A stretch of DNA of 13,700 nt from Methanocorpusculum sp. (GTDB taxonomy: Archaea; Halobacteriota; Methanomicrobia; Methanomicrobiales; Methanocorpusculaceae): the NCBI GenBank assembly GCA_017622255.1, contig JAGARL010000238.1, positions 1 to 13,700 of the forward strand. The letters run 5' to 3'. Shown here piece by piece: positions 1 to 7,400 of this stretch. How positions within the stretch are numbered: the stretch's first letter is position 1; every line of letters begins with the position of its first letter. The position numbers and the translations under genes were made by a program. The notes under the pieces were generated by a model. That model did not search any database. It saw only the letters and a list, made by a program, of their open reading frames with translations, and was not told the DNA's origin.

Positions 1-848
1 ATAACGGAATCTGAAACCGGTTTGCCGTCAGCGAGGGTTTTGACGGTAAGTGTGGATGCAGAACGGCTCAGAGTAACAGTCGCAGAGGTGCTTTCCTCAG
101 TGAAGGCGATTGAGGAAGAGTAGGCTGCGAAGTTTGCGGCCTCGACTTTTATCGTGTATGTTCCGGCGGTGTAGGAGGCAAGCTGTGCTCTGCCGTAGGA
201 ATCCGTGTATGCTGCAAGGTTTCCGTTCAGGTAGACAGCCGCTCCGGAGACCGGCTCTTTGTCATCGGAGTAGACGAGAATCAGCGGGTTAACGCGGGAG
301 ACAGAAAGCTCAACAGTGTATGCGGATGCATCCTTTTCCAGGAAAATCTCTTTGCTGTAGGAAACGTAAGACGGAGCGGAGACAGAGACGGTATTGTAGG
401 CTCCGCGGGTCATGGAGGCATGGATTCTGCCGTTTGCATCAGTCTTTCCGGCAGACTTTCCGTTGATGGTAACATCAGCGCCGGAAACAGCCTTTCCGCT
501 GGAAACAACAGTAATCAGAATTGGAGACTCCGGAGATAAATAGACCGGCAGTCTCTGTTTGGCTTCCTTGACCTCAATGCTCTTGGTCTGCGGGACATAA
601 CCGGATTTGGAGACGGTTACGGTATAGGTTTTCGGATACTCAACGGTGAACTCAGCAGTTCCCGATGAGGTGGTATAGAGGGTAGAGGAAGTTGCACCGA
701 CGAGGACGACAGATGCTCCCCCTACTGCTTTGTTTTCGTCGGAGGTGTCAAAGACATCGACCGACAGAGTCGTAAGAGAAGAAGCCGCGGCTCCCGCTCC
801 GCAGAAGAGGAGAAGGGCCGCCAGCAGAATGACGAATACGCGCTTCAT
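1..848 (-). CDS. Secreted repeat protein with PEGA/carboxypeptidase-regulatory-like domains (C-terminus outside window)
   Basis: Open from an ATG at 848 to the left edge (282 complete codons, no stop). The N-terminus is a clear export signal: MKR, then a hydrophobic stretch (about residues 4-22) ending in small residues (AGAAASS). A Cys at residue 16 is in a poor lipobox context. The rest is built of similar beta-rich units of about 78 residues: roughly 26-104, 108-183 and 187-263, with a fourth starting near 266. Each carries a pattern like 'G.PVSGA.V.(I/L)NG....TD..GR......GTYT..V', then an aromatic-rich strand and a run ending in TVxL. This resembles PEGA or carboxypeptidase-regulatory-like folds, common in large surface proteins of methanogens. 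Ligand and function are unknown; a cell-surface structural or adhesive role is inference. There is no ribosome binding site before the ATG. The gene lies 42 nt after deoA and may be read through from it. Confidence 0.85.
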   Translation of the reverse strand, partial: MKRVFVILLAALLLFCGAGAAASSLTTLSVDVFDTSDENKAVGGASVVLVGATSSTLYTTSSGTAEFTVEYPKTYTVTVSKSGYVPQTKSIEVKEAKQRLPVYLSPESPILITVVSSGKAVSGADVTINGKSAGKTDANGRIHASMTRGAYNTVSVSAPSYVSYSKEIFLEKDASAYTVELSVSRVNPLILVYSDDKEPVSGAAVYLNGNLAAYTDSYGRAQLASYTAGTYTIKVEAANFAAYSSSIAFTEESTSATVTLSRSASTLTVKTLADGKPVSDSV

Positions 849-890
849 AGATATGTATTATTTGCGCGTACAAGACCATTAGTGCATCGG

Positions 891-2405
891 TCACTCAGCG
901 CCGATGCGGGAGAGAAGCATGCCGGAAACCGCAACCGGCTGCGCAGTACGGCAGAGTTCAATGGCTTCGCTGAGACGCCATTCCTTTTCTGCATAGATGG
1001 TGAGAAGCGTATCTCCTTTGCGGACAGTCTCTCCCGGTTTTTTGTGGAGAGTAAGACCTGCCCCATGGTCTGCCGGAGAGCCGGCGGTTCGGGCGATGTC
1101 GATTAACGCACGGTTCTTGACGGAGATTACTGCACCGTCTGCCGGTGCCGGGACATCATAGGTGAACGGTCCAAACGTGAGGTCGTCTGCTTTCACGTGC
1201 GGGTCGCCTCCCTGAATCTCGATAATCTCCCGCATCTTGGAAAGCGCTTTGCCGTTTCGAATAAGAGTCATGGCCGCGTCTGCTCCGTTTCCGGCAGCGG
1301 CTTTGCCGGTCATCTCCAAAGCAATGCCGGCAATCGCACAGCTCTTCTGGACCAGAGAGCCTGCACCGTCTTTGTTTTCCAGGATATGAAGTGCTTCGGA
1401 CACTTCAAGGTTGACGCCGATGTTTCTTCCAACCGGCGCTCCGCCGAAGGTGACAGCACATTCTACTTTGATGCCCAAGCGTTTGCCAAGCTCAATCAGC
1501 TGACCGGCAAGCACTCTGCCTTCTGCTTCATCCGCGATTTTTGTGCCGGGACCTGCAGGGATATCAATCACGCAGGTGTCTGAACCGACAGCGGCCTTTT
1601 TCGCAATAATACTTGCAAGCATCTTTCCGCGGCCGTTAATCTTGAGCGGATACTCGCAGGAAATCATGATGTCATCAGCCGGAACAATGTTCGTCGCTCC
1701 GCCCCAGACGATAACGCCACCTGCTTTTTCGGTCATCTGCTGAACCTCAGAGGCTGAGAAGGCAACAGGCGCTAAGGCTTCCATTAAATCCGCAGTACCG
1801 CCGGCACCGGTGATAGCGCGGGAACTGGTTTTCGGGATTAACAAACCTGATGCCGCAACCACCGGAACGACAAGAAGCGTAATCTTATTTCCCGGCACGC
1901 CGCCGATGGAGTGCTTGTCAACGACCGGCTTTCTGGAAAATGAGATGGTTTCCCCGGAAGCAATCATTTCTCTGGTGAGGTATTCCACCTCGTCCATGTC
2001 CATACCGTTGATGTAGGATGCTGTGATATAGGAGGTGACTTCAGCATCGGAGAGGACATGATTGGTTATGTCAGAGACAATAGCCGCGGTTTCCGGGCGG
2101 GTGAGTTTTCCGCCGTCAATTTTCTTGCGGATGAAGTCCATTGATGCCGGACGTTTTGCAGGGAAAATCTCGACATTTCCACCTGCGGGAACACCAAGGT
2201 CGCGGTTTGCCCCGGCAGTCAGCAGAGCAGAGCCGCGAGAGGCAAGAGTATCGGAGATGGTTACCGGAATAATTCTGGACTGTTTCGTATCCTTATTGGA
2301 GACGAATAGACGGTCACCTTCCTGGACACCGAGAGATTCTGCATCAGCAGTATTGAGGAGAAGGATGGGAGCAGTAATATCAATGATATCTGCGGACAGG
2401 AACAT
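891..2405 (-). CDS. deoA: AMP phosphorylase (archaeal thymidine phosphorylase-like)
   Basis: The 504-residue product matches the archaeal AMP phosphorylase family, which splits AMP (also CMP/UMP) with phosphate into free base and ribose 1,5-bisphosphate. In archaea this feeds an isomerase and type III RuBisCO, a cytosolic nucleotide salvage route. Seen here: an N-terminal extension of about 85 residues typical of the archaeal enzymes; the helical domain; the phosphate-binding motif KHSIGGVPGNK (164-174); the substrate motif beginning TSSRAIT (193-199) and continuing to GGTADLME (202-209); and a C-terminal domain with the HKKPGE..RKGD signature (454-465) of pyrimidine nucleoside phosphorylases. 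The length fits the archaeal family (about 500) rather than bacterial thymidine phosphorylase (about 440). The ATG at 2405 gives the usual N-terminus but has only a weak purine stretch (AGAAGAG) as ribosome binding site. It follows secY after 85 nt. RuBisCO and the isomerase are not in this window. Confidence 0.93.
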   Translation of the reverse strand: MFLSADIIDITAPILLLNTADAESLGVQEGDRLFVSNKDTKQSRIIPVTISDTLASRGSALLTAGANRDLGVPAGGNVEIFPAKRPASMDFIRKKIDGGKLTRPETAAIVSDITNHVLSDAEVTSYITASYINGMDMDEVEYLTREMIASGETISFSRKPVVDKHSIGGVPGNKITLLVVPVVAASGLLIPKTSSRAITGAGGTADLMEALAPVAFSASEVQQMTEKAGGVIVWGGATNIVPADDIMISCEYPLKINGRGKMLASIIAKKAAVGSDTCVIDIPAGPGTKIADEAEGRVLAGQLIELGKRLGIKVECAVTFGGAPVGRNIGVNLEVSEALHILENKDGAGSLVQKSCAIAGIALEMTGKAAAGNGADAAMTLIRNGKALSKMREIIEIQGGDPHVKADDLTFGPFTYDVPAPADGAVISVKNRALIDIARTAGSPADHGAGLTLHKKPGETVRKGDTLLTIYAEKEWRLSEAIELCRTAQPVAVSGMLLSRIGAE

Positions 2406-2490
2406 ACTCTTCTATATCGCGGGAAGAAGATTAAGAGTTTTCTGTAAAAGGGCGGGAAAAGAGACGATTATGTGAAAATGGGGTGGTGGA
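2406..2490 (-). other. secY-deoA intergenic spacer with short T runs (possible transcript end)
   Basis: This is the longest gap inside the transcribed series (85 nt). Read on the minus strand it holds three T4 runs (2475-2478, 2457-2460 and 2446-2449) in a pyrimidine-rich stretch. Archaeal termination often uses short U-rich tracts, so the large operon could end or be attenuated here. I see no convincing hairpin. There is no good TATA box for deoA either: the TTTTACA at 2443-2449 and the CTTAAT further down are both poor matches. The functional reading is a guess. Confidence 0.3.
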
Positions 2491-3936
2491 TTATTCTTTG
2501 TTGAAGAATCCACGCATGAACGGATACATTTCCATCATCTGTTCATTTGCAATCTGTTCATACAGACGGTAAATGATGGAAACCGTAAGCAGAAGACCGG
2601 TACCTCCGACGAAACCGATGATACCAAGCATGTTGGCAACAACGGAAAGGAGACCGATGAACACTCCGCCGATAACGGTGACTCTGGGGATGTATCTGTC
2701 GAGATATCTCTCAAGGACTGCAGGGCTTCTGCGGTATCCCGGAATCTGCATGCCGGAGTTCTGAATCTGACGGGCAACGTGCTTGGAGTCAAGACCTGCA
2801 GTCTTAACCCAGAAAATTGCGAACAGTGCACCGCCGAGAATCATAACCAGACAGTCAATACCGATACGGATGAGAACTTCCCATACGGCATGTCCTGCAC
2901 CGGTGAAGTTGGAGAGCCACCACATCCAGTCCTGCGGCTGGTTGATTGGTGCAAGGTACCACATCAGGCCGCTGACCGGAGTAGTTCCGTTGAACTCACC
3001 AAGGATGTTGATTCCGAAGTTGGAGAGAATCATTCCAATCATCTGGACGTTTGCCTGAAGAACACGGACTAAGATCATCGGAAGAACACTTGCGTAAACA
3101 AGTTTCACCGGGAATCTTGAACGTGCACCGCGGACATTTGCATGTGCGAGCGGGATTTCAATTCTCGTCGACTCGACAAAGACGATGACGAAGAATAAGA
3201 CAATCGTCGTGATAAGTGCTAAAATCTGAAGACCGAAGTAGTCAATGAAATTTGCACCTTCTGCGATAACCTGGAAGAGCCTCGGGAAGAAACCGGTTGC
3301 GAATCCATCAACAGAACCGGATGCGGACCAGTTGAAAAGACCGTTAACCAGACCCTGAGCGACACCGGCAACGATGAAGAGACCAACACCGGAGCCGATA
3401 CCCCATTTGGATACGACCTCGTCCATAAACATGACGAGAACTCCTCCAAGACAGATCTGCAGGAAGATAAGAATCATGACAATAGCGGTGTTTCCGCCAA
3501 AGATTGCAGCAACACCTGCATCTGCAGTCATCCATCCGCCGAATACATTCGGAAGAGCTTCAATGAAGATCATCACGAAGATAAGCAGCTTCTGCAGACC
3601 CATATAGAGAACCTGACCGCGCTGATCGGAGGTGTTAATCTTAATCAGATCAGCACCGCGCAACAGCTGTAAAACGATAGATGCTGTAACGATCGGACCG
3701 ATACCAAGGTGGAGGATAGTTCCCTGAGCTCCGGCTAAGAGTGCACGGTAGTACTCAAAAATATCCACAGAATTGGAAGCAAGTCCGAATACAGGAATAT
3801 TCGTTAAAATAAAATACAGAAGCAGCACCGCAGCAGTCCACATCAGTTTGTTTTTGAAGTGAACGTGACCCTCCGGTGGCTTAACTGCCGGCATACGCGA
3901 CAGCAGCGGTTCCATTCGATCCAACAGTTCTCCCAT
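2491..3936 (-). CDS. secY: Preprotein translocase subunit SecY (Sec61 alpha)
   Basis: This 481-residue protein is the channel subunit of the SecYEG/Sec61 translocon in the cytoplasmic membrane. It passes secreted proteins and inserts membrane proteins, docked on the ribosome. About ten membrane segments are visible (near 33-50, 74-92, 113-128, 150-170, 180-198, 235-256, 280-303, 355-376, 420-437 and 442-457). The plug region lies around 55-68, and the very conserved LGIGPIVTASIVLQLLRG sits at 77-94. The basic cytosolic loop after segment 6 (VESTRIEIP..., 254-280) and the C-terminal YPFMRGFF are archaeal SecY hallmarks. The length is normal for archaea. It starts 20 nt after rpl15p with a GGAG site about 12 nt upstream of the ATG. 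It is the last gene of the ribosomal block, as in most prokaryotes, which ties translocon supply to ribosome synthesis. Confidence 0.98.
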   Translation of the reverse strand: MGELLDRMEPLLSRMPAVKPPEGHVHFKNKLMWTAAVLLLYFILTNIPVFGLASNSVDIFEYYRALLAGAQGTILHLGIGPIVTASIVLQLLRGADLIKINTSDQRGQVLYMGLQKLLIFVMIFIEALPNVFGGWMTADAGVAAIFGGNTAIVMILIFLQICLGGVLVMFMDEVVSKWGIGSGVGLFIVAGVAQGLVNGLFNWSASGSVDGFATGFFPRLFQVIAEGANFIDYFGLQILALITTIVLFFVIVFVESTRIEIPLAHANVRGARSRFPVKLVYASVLPMILVRVLQANVQMIGMILSNFGINILGEFNGTTPVSGLMWYLAPINQPQDWMWWLSNFTGAGHAVWEVLIRIGIDCLVMILGGALFAIFWVKTAGLDSKHVARQIQNSGMQIPGYRRSPAVLERYLDRYIPRVTVIGGVFIGLLSVVANMLGIIGFVGGTGLLLTVSIIYRLYEQIANEQMMEMYPFMRGFFNKE

Positions 3937-3956
3937 GAGTTAGTAACTCCGAAAAT

Positions 3957-4382
3957 TTATTCGGAGGAGATGGCGTTTCCGCCTTTCTCCTCGATTTTTG
4001 CAACTGCGCTGGCAGAGAATGCTTCTGCGGTGATGGCAAGTTTGTGGTTAACCTGGCCTCCGCCTAAGACTTTCTCGACACCAATCTGTGCAGCATCAAG
4101 AGTGATTACATCTCCTTCCTGAACTGCAATTCCGCGTGCAACAAGCTCGGGGACCATCTGGTCGATGTCTCCGATGTCCATAACTTCCCAGGAATAGGAA
4201 GTCTTGCAGACGAAGCCGTGCTTTCCTTCGGTCTTGCCAAGAAGATAGAAGCGGGTAAAGTTGTGGTCACGCCATCCGGCTGCTCCACGACCTCCACGGT
4301 TACCTGCACCACGGCGGTTCTTGTGGGTTCCTCCACCACAGGTGCGGGAACCTCTGTACTTTGAACGCTTGTTTACTGGCAT
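3957..4382 (-). CDS. rpl15p: Large subunit ribosomal protein uL15
   Basis: The 141-residue product is archaeal L15 (eukaryotic L27a type), which binds 23S rRNA late in large-subunit assembly. The N-terminus is the typical basic, glycine-rich tail: KRSKYRGSRTCGGGTHKNRRG (residues 5-25) followed by GNRGGRGAAG, which threads into rRNA. The folded C-terminal part ends in an alpha/beta region with ITLDAAQIGVEKVLGGG (about 93-109). The ATG at 4382 follows the rpl30p stop by 5 nt, with GAGGT in the rpl30p end as ribosome binding site. Its place just before secY is the conserved one. Confidence 0.97.
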   Translation of the reverse strand: MPVNKRSKYRGSRTCGGGTHKNRRGAGNRGGRGAAGWRDHNFTRFYLLGKTEGKHGFVCKTSYSWEVMDIGDIDQMVPELVARGIAVQEGDVITLDAAQIGVEKVLGGGQVNHKLAITAEAFSASAVAKIEEKGGNAISSE

Positions 4383-4387
4383 GTTAT

Positions 4388-4849
4388 TTACCTCATCTTG
4401 ATAAGGAGATCGTTGATCTCTGCACCGTAGTAACCGAGAGCTCCGCCCTGGTTGTAGGTGCGCTTGGTGGTCTTGTATCCCTTACGCGGCGGGTGCATAC
4501 GGAGAACCGGCTTGAGTTCCGGAACGTCCTTCATGCGGATTTCGCCGTTGACGATTGCTGCTGCAAGCTCTGCAATGTCTGCGTATTTGGTTACAGATTT
4601 CACGTACTCATCAGTGAGCGGCTTGTTGCCGGTAAGTCTTCCGCGGGTTGCAAGGATGGTTGCAAGAGTCTCTGCGTTGATTTCACCGAATGCAACGTAG
4701 TCCTTAACCTTTCTGACCATACCGAGGTACTCAGGGGTCTCCGGGACAAGAACACAGTGGTTGATGTGGTGAAGACGGAGCATCTTTAAAGTCTCCTTGA
4801 TTTCACGGCGGGTGTTGACAATACCTCTAACCTGAACTAATGCGTACAT
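4388..4849 (-). CDS. rpl30p: Large subunit ribosomal protein uL30 (long archaeal form)
   Basis: The 153-residue product is the archaeal/eukaryotic (L7-like) form of L30; bacterial L30 is only about 60 residues. The N-terminal ferredoxin-like core reads YALVQVRGIVNTRREIKETL, with LRLHHINHCVLVP following. The archaeal extension contains the conserved basic stretch HPPRKGYKTTKR near residues 118-129, and a C-terminal LGYYGAEINDLLIKMR. The start ATG shares one base with the rps5p stop (TAATG at 4849) and is preceded by GGAGGT in the rps5p end, so translation is very likely coupled. Confidence 0.97.
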   Translation of the reverse strand: MYALVQVRGIVNTRREIKETLKMLRLHHINHCVLVPETPEYLGMVRKVKDYVAFGEINAETLATILATRGRLTGNKPLTDEYVKSVTKYADIAELAAAIVNGEIRMKDVPELKPVLRMHPPRKGYKTTKRTYNQGGALGYYGAEINDLLIKMR

Positions 4850-5466
4850 TACTGACGACCTCCGATGCGGATAAGGTTAGTTTCACGCAGTGCGTTGAAA
4901 GTTGCCTTTGCGTAGTTTAAGGTGGTTCTGGTCTGACCGCTGGTGTCTACCCACACATCGTGGATACCGGCGAGAGTCAGTACCTTCTTTCCGACGTCAC
5001 CAGTGACAAGTCCGATTCCCTTCGGGGCCGGCTTTAAGGTGACAGTGACGGAGCCTGCTTTACCAGTAACTTCCATCGGGACAGAGTGCTTCTGACCGCA
5101 GCCGCATTCCCAGGATCCGCATCCACGGCGAACCTTGACAATGGACAGCTTTGCAGCGGTGATTGCCTTCTTGATTGCAGTTCCAACCTGGACATCCTTG
5201 CCCTGGCCGAAACCGATGTAACCATCCTTGTTGCCGATAACGACGACAGCTCTGAACTTAATACGGCGTCCGGAGTCAGTCATGCGCTGCATCATGTCGA
5301 TGCAGAGGACTTCGTCAACAAGATCCGGAAGCATTGCGTCAACAATACCTTCCTCTTTGATTGGGTAGCCGCTTGCAAGGACTTCATCGAAGTTTGCAAA
5401 CTCGCCTGCCATGACTTTCTTGCCAAGACCGGTGATTGGGACCCATTCTTCCTGCTCGTAAGCCAT
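4849..5466 (-). CDS. rps5p: Small subunit ribosomal protein uS5
   Basis: The 205-residue product is archaeal S5 (eukaryotic S2 type), which sits near the mRNA entry and decoding region of the 30S subunit. The N-terminal part has the archaeal W.P.T.LG..V motif (8-18). It is followed by the S5 double-stranded-RNA-binding fold with [21 protein letters not shown] (67-87). A Cys-rich archaeal loop, [14 protein letters not shown] (114-127), leads into the C-terminal domain with [19 protein letters not shown] (145-163). The start ATG lies 1 nt after the rpl18p stop, with GGAGCTGGAG upstream in rpl18p. Length is normal for archaea and longer than bacterial S5. Confidence 0.98.
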   Translation of the reverse strand: MAYEQEEWVPITGLGKKVMAGEFANFDEVLASGYPIKEEGIVDAMLPDLVDEVLCIDMMQRMTDSGRRIKFRAVVVIGNKDGYIGFGQGKDVQVGTAIKKAITAAKLSIVKVRRGCGSWECGCGQKHSVPMEVTGKAGSVTVTLKPAPKGIGLVTGDVGKKVLTLAGIHDVWVDTSGQTRTTLNYAKATFNALRETNLIRIGGRQ

Positions 5467-5467
5467 A

Positions 5468-5992
5468 TTACTCCAGCTCCTTCATGATTGCGTTCTTAAC
5501 AGCCTCAACGTTTTCTGCGAGGTCTGCGTAGCGCTCGTCGTATTCTGCAATTACGGTTCCGTTGCAACGGTCGTCATCCGGAAGGATGCTCTCTCCGCAC
5601 GGGACGTCGAAGCCTGCTTCGACTGCGCCTTTGACTGCTGCAAAGACACGTGCACCTGCGGATGCAACCTGGAGACCGATGTCAGCGATTCCGCCTTCGT
5701 ATCCTGCCTTCTGGGCGCGGACTGCGAAGAGCATACCGGTTAAGTATGCTGCCGGGGTGTTTCCAAGGTATCCCTTGTATCCAAAGTCCAGTAACTCTTT
5801 GCTGTTTACGTGGACTAAGGTGTAGTCGCCCTCCATCGCTGCAGCAACAAGCTGAATGATGATGTGGCGGTTGGTCTTTCTGATGACCATACGGTTTCTG
5901 CCAGAGACAATTAAACGCTGGCGCTGGTAGTAATCAGTTCTGCCTTCGCGGCGTCTTCTGAACTGAACGAAATATCTTCCATTAGTTGCCAT
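5468..5992 (-). CDS. rpl18p: Large subunit ribosomal protein uL18 (archaeal L5e-like)
   Basis: The 174-residue product binds 5S rRNA together with uL5 in the central protuberance. The N-terminus has the archaeal signature [21 protein letters not shown] (residues 7-27), followed by [18 protein letters not shown]. The middle holds [16 protein letters not shown] (72-87), and the sequence [23 protein letters not shown], which lines the 5S rRNA interface, follows. The start is 2 nt after the rpl19e stop, with GAGGGAG as ribosome binding site. Length matches other euryarchaeal L18 proteins and exceeds bacterial L18 (about 120). Confidence 0.97.
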   Translation of the reverse strand: MATNGRYFVQFRRRREGRTDYYQRQRLIVSGRNRMVIRKTNRHIIIQLVAAAMEGDYTLVHVNSKELLDFGYKGYLGNTPAAYLTGMLFAVRAQKAGYEGGIADIGLQVASAGARVFAAVKGAVEAGFDVPCGESILPDDDRCNGTVIAEYDERYADLAENVEAVKNAIMKELE

Positions 5993-5994
5993 GT

Positions 5995-6450
5995 TTAGTT
6001 CTCCCTCTTGGCAGTAACAAGCTCAATCTGAGTCTTCAGGTGAGCGACGTTACGGAACTGACCACCGGCTGCGCGGCGGTAAAGTCTGCGGTATTCGGTC
6101 GGAGTAATAGTTCCTGCATCGCGCTGAGCACGGAGCTCTTTGCGCTGTGCGCGGATCTTCTTAATCCATGCTTCCTTGGACGGAGTGCGTGCACCCTTGG
6201 AACCGCTTCTGCGTCCGTGGCCCTTCTTGTGACCGTAGGAGCGCTTTGCGATGCGTGCGCGAACACGTCCGCGGGAAATTCCTTTCTTCTGGTGGGTAGA
6301 GATTGCACCCTCTTCAATGAGGTTGCGGATGTCTTCTCGGGACATTGCATTCTCAACGTCTGCAATTCTCTCCGGGTTGATCCAGACACGGTTCTCACCA
6401 CAGCCTAAGACGAGAGCTGCAATGCGGCGCTGTGCGGAAAGGTTAGTCAT
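5995..6450 (-). CDS. rpl19e: Large subunit ribosomal protein eL19
   Basis: The 151-residue product is eL19, found in archaea and eukaryotes but not bacteria. It reaches toward the small subunit and helps form an intersubunit bridge. Its features are the N-terminal NLSAQRRIAALVLGCG..RVW (3-24), ISRGRVRARIAKRSYGHKKGHGRR (about 58-81), the K(E)AWIKKIRAQRKELR helix, and the C-terminal TEYRRLYRRAAGGQF. An upstream in-frame ATG at 6480 would add ten residues (MPLLLRRCSP) unlike any L19 I know. I chose the ATG at 6450 because GAGGAGGTG sits 7 nt upstream and it gives the family N-terminus. This start overlaps the rpl32e stop by 8 nt. Confidence 0.96.
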   Translation of the reverse strand: MTNLSAQRRIAALVLGCGENRVWINPERIADVENAMSREDIRNLIEEGAISTHQKKGISRGRVRARIAKRSYGHKKGHGRRSGSKGARTPSKEAWIKKIRAQRKELRAQRDAGTITPTEYRRLYRRAAGGQFRNVAHLKTQIELVTAKREN

Positions 6451-6859
6451 TGGACTGCACCTCCTCAACAACAGCGGCAACTTTTGCCTCTTTTGCGTTC
6501 AGGACTTTGATGCCGAGTTCAGCTGCTTTGTTCTGAATGACAGCGCGCTTTGCGCCTCCAACAGAGCCGCCGATACGGACAGCAGTGGTTGCTGCGTCGA
6601 TTCCTTCAAGTTCAGCGACAGTGAAGACTCTGACTTCGCGGTATCCGCTTGGGTGGAATCCGCGAACTGCCTTCGGAGATCCGAATCCTGCCTCCGGGTG
6701 TGCACCCTTTGCACGGTAGTCTTTGCGCTGCTTGGAGTGAAGTCCACGCGGTCTTCTCCAGGTATCCTTAAGACATACTTTGGAGTGCAGGCACTGACGG
6801 TTGAATGTTGCTCTCTTTGCTGCACGAGCGCGGAGAAGTCTCTTAATTTCAGATGCCAT
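6443..6859 (-). CDS. rpl32e: Large subunit ribosomal protein eL32
   Basis: The 138-residue product is eL32, a large-subunit protein shared by archaea and eukaryotes. The family signature is plain: FNRQCLHSKVCLKDTWRRPRG (about 19-39), followed by LHSKQR, then GFGSPKAVRGFHPSGYREV (58-76) and a C-terminal alpha/beta part with VRIGGSVGGAKRAVI. The start ATG at 6859 follows the rpl6p stop by 2 nt, with GAGGTAA in the rpl6p end. In the archaeal spc block L32e and L19e always come between L6 and L18, as here. Its last 8 nt overlap rpl19e. Confidence 0.97.
   Translation of the reverse strand: MASEIKRLLRARAAKRATFNRQCLHSKVCLKDTWRRPRGLHSKQRKDYRAKGAHPEAGFGSPKAVRGFHPSGYREVRVFTVAELEGIDAATTAVRIGGSVGGAKRAVIQNKAAELGIKVLNAKEAKVAAVVEEVQSND
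6458..6466 (-). promoter_or_regulatory. Ribosome binding site of rpl19e
   Basis: On the minus strand the sequence GAGGAGGTG, an excellent anti-16S match, lies inside the 3' end of rpl32e with 7 nt before the ATG at 6450. It decides the rpl19e start against the upstream in-frame ATG at 6480 and means the rpl19e start is recognised while rpl32e is still being read. Confidence 0.85.
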
Positions 6860-6861
6860 GT

Positions 6862-7386
6862 TTAGTTACCTCTGCTGGTAATGTAGATACCATCCTGGAA
6901 GACACGCGGGTCACGGTTTCTGACTTTGCATGCCTGTTCGATGTTTGCGGCAGTGTTGCCGACAGTCTCACGGTTGATACCAGTAAGAACGAGTTCATCA
7001 CCCTGGACTTTAACAGTTACGCCCGGAACGATTGCTGCGATGCGTGCCTGCTTCTCACCAAGGAAGTTACCGATCTCAACTTTGTCGCCTGCAACCTTCA
7101 CCTGAATCGGGAAGTGGTTGAAGACAACCTTCATGCGGTACTCGTAACCTTCAGTTACACCCTTGCTCATGACTTTGAGAAGTGCGTTGTAGGTTCCGAT
7201 TAATGCACGGACACTGCGTCTGGTAGACTCAGTGGAAATGGTGACTGCACCATCTTCAACTGCGAATGCAATTGCCGGGTGGTACATTCTGCGGGTGAGC
7301 TCACCCTTTGCACCCTTGACGACAAAGTTGTCGCCTTCGCGTGCAACGGTTACGCCTGCCGGAATTTCAAAAATAATTTCGTACAT
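6862..7386 (-). CDS. rpl6p: Large subunit ribosomal protein uL6
   Basis: The 174-residue product is L6, a two-domain protein next to the factor-binding site and sarcin-ricin loop of 23S rRNA. Both repeats of the L6 fold are visible: the first around EIPAGVTVAREGDNFVVKGAKGEL (8-31), the second around GVTVKVQGDELVLTGINRETVG. The C-terminal NRDPRVFQDGIYI is the archaeal ending. The start ATG lies 14 nt after the rps8p stop with AAGGAG about 10 nt upstream. Length is normal. Confidence 0.98.
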   Translation of the reverse strand: MYEIIFEIPAGVTVAREGDNFVVKGAKGELTRRMYHPAIAFAVEDGAVTISTESTRRSVRALIGTYNALLKVMSKGVTEGYEYRMKVVFNHFPIQVKVAGDKVEIGNFLGEKQARIAAIVPGVTVKVQGDELVLTGINRETVGNTAANIEQACKVRNRDPRVFQDGIYITSRGN

Positions 7387-7400
7387 TATTTTTCAACTCC

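Noticed and set aside
851..863. AT-rich box on the minus strand just upstream of the repeat-protein gene, looking like a TATA element
   Set aside because: It ends only about 2 nt before the ATG at 848. An archaeal TATA box sits about 25 nt before the transcript start, so it would place the start inside the signal peptide. It is also a poor match to the consensus.
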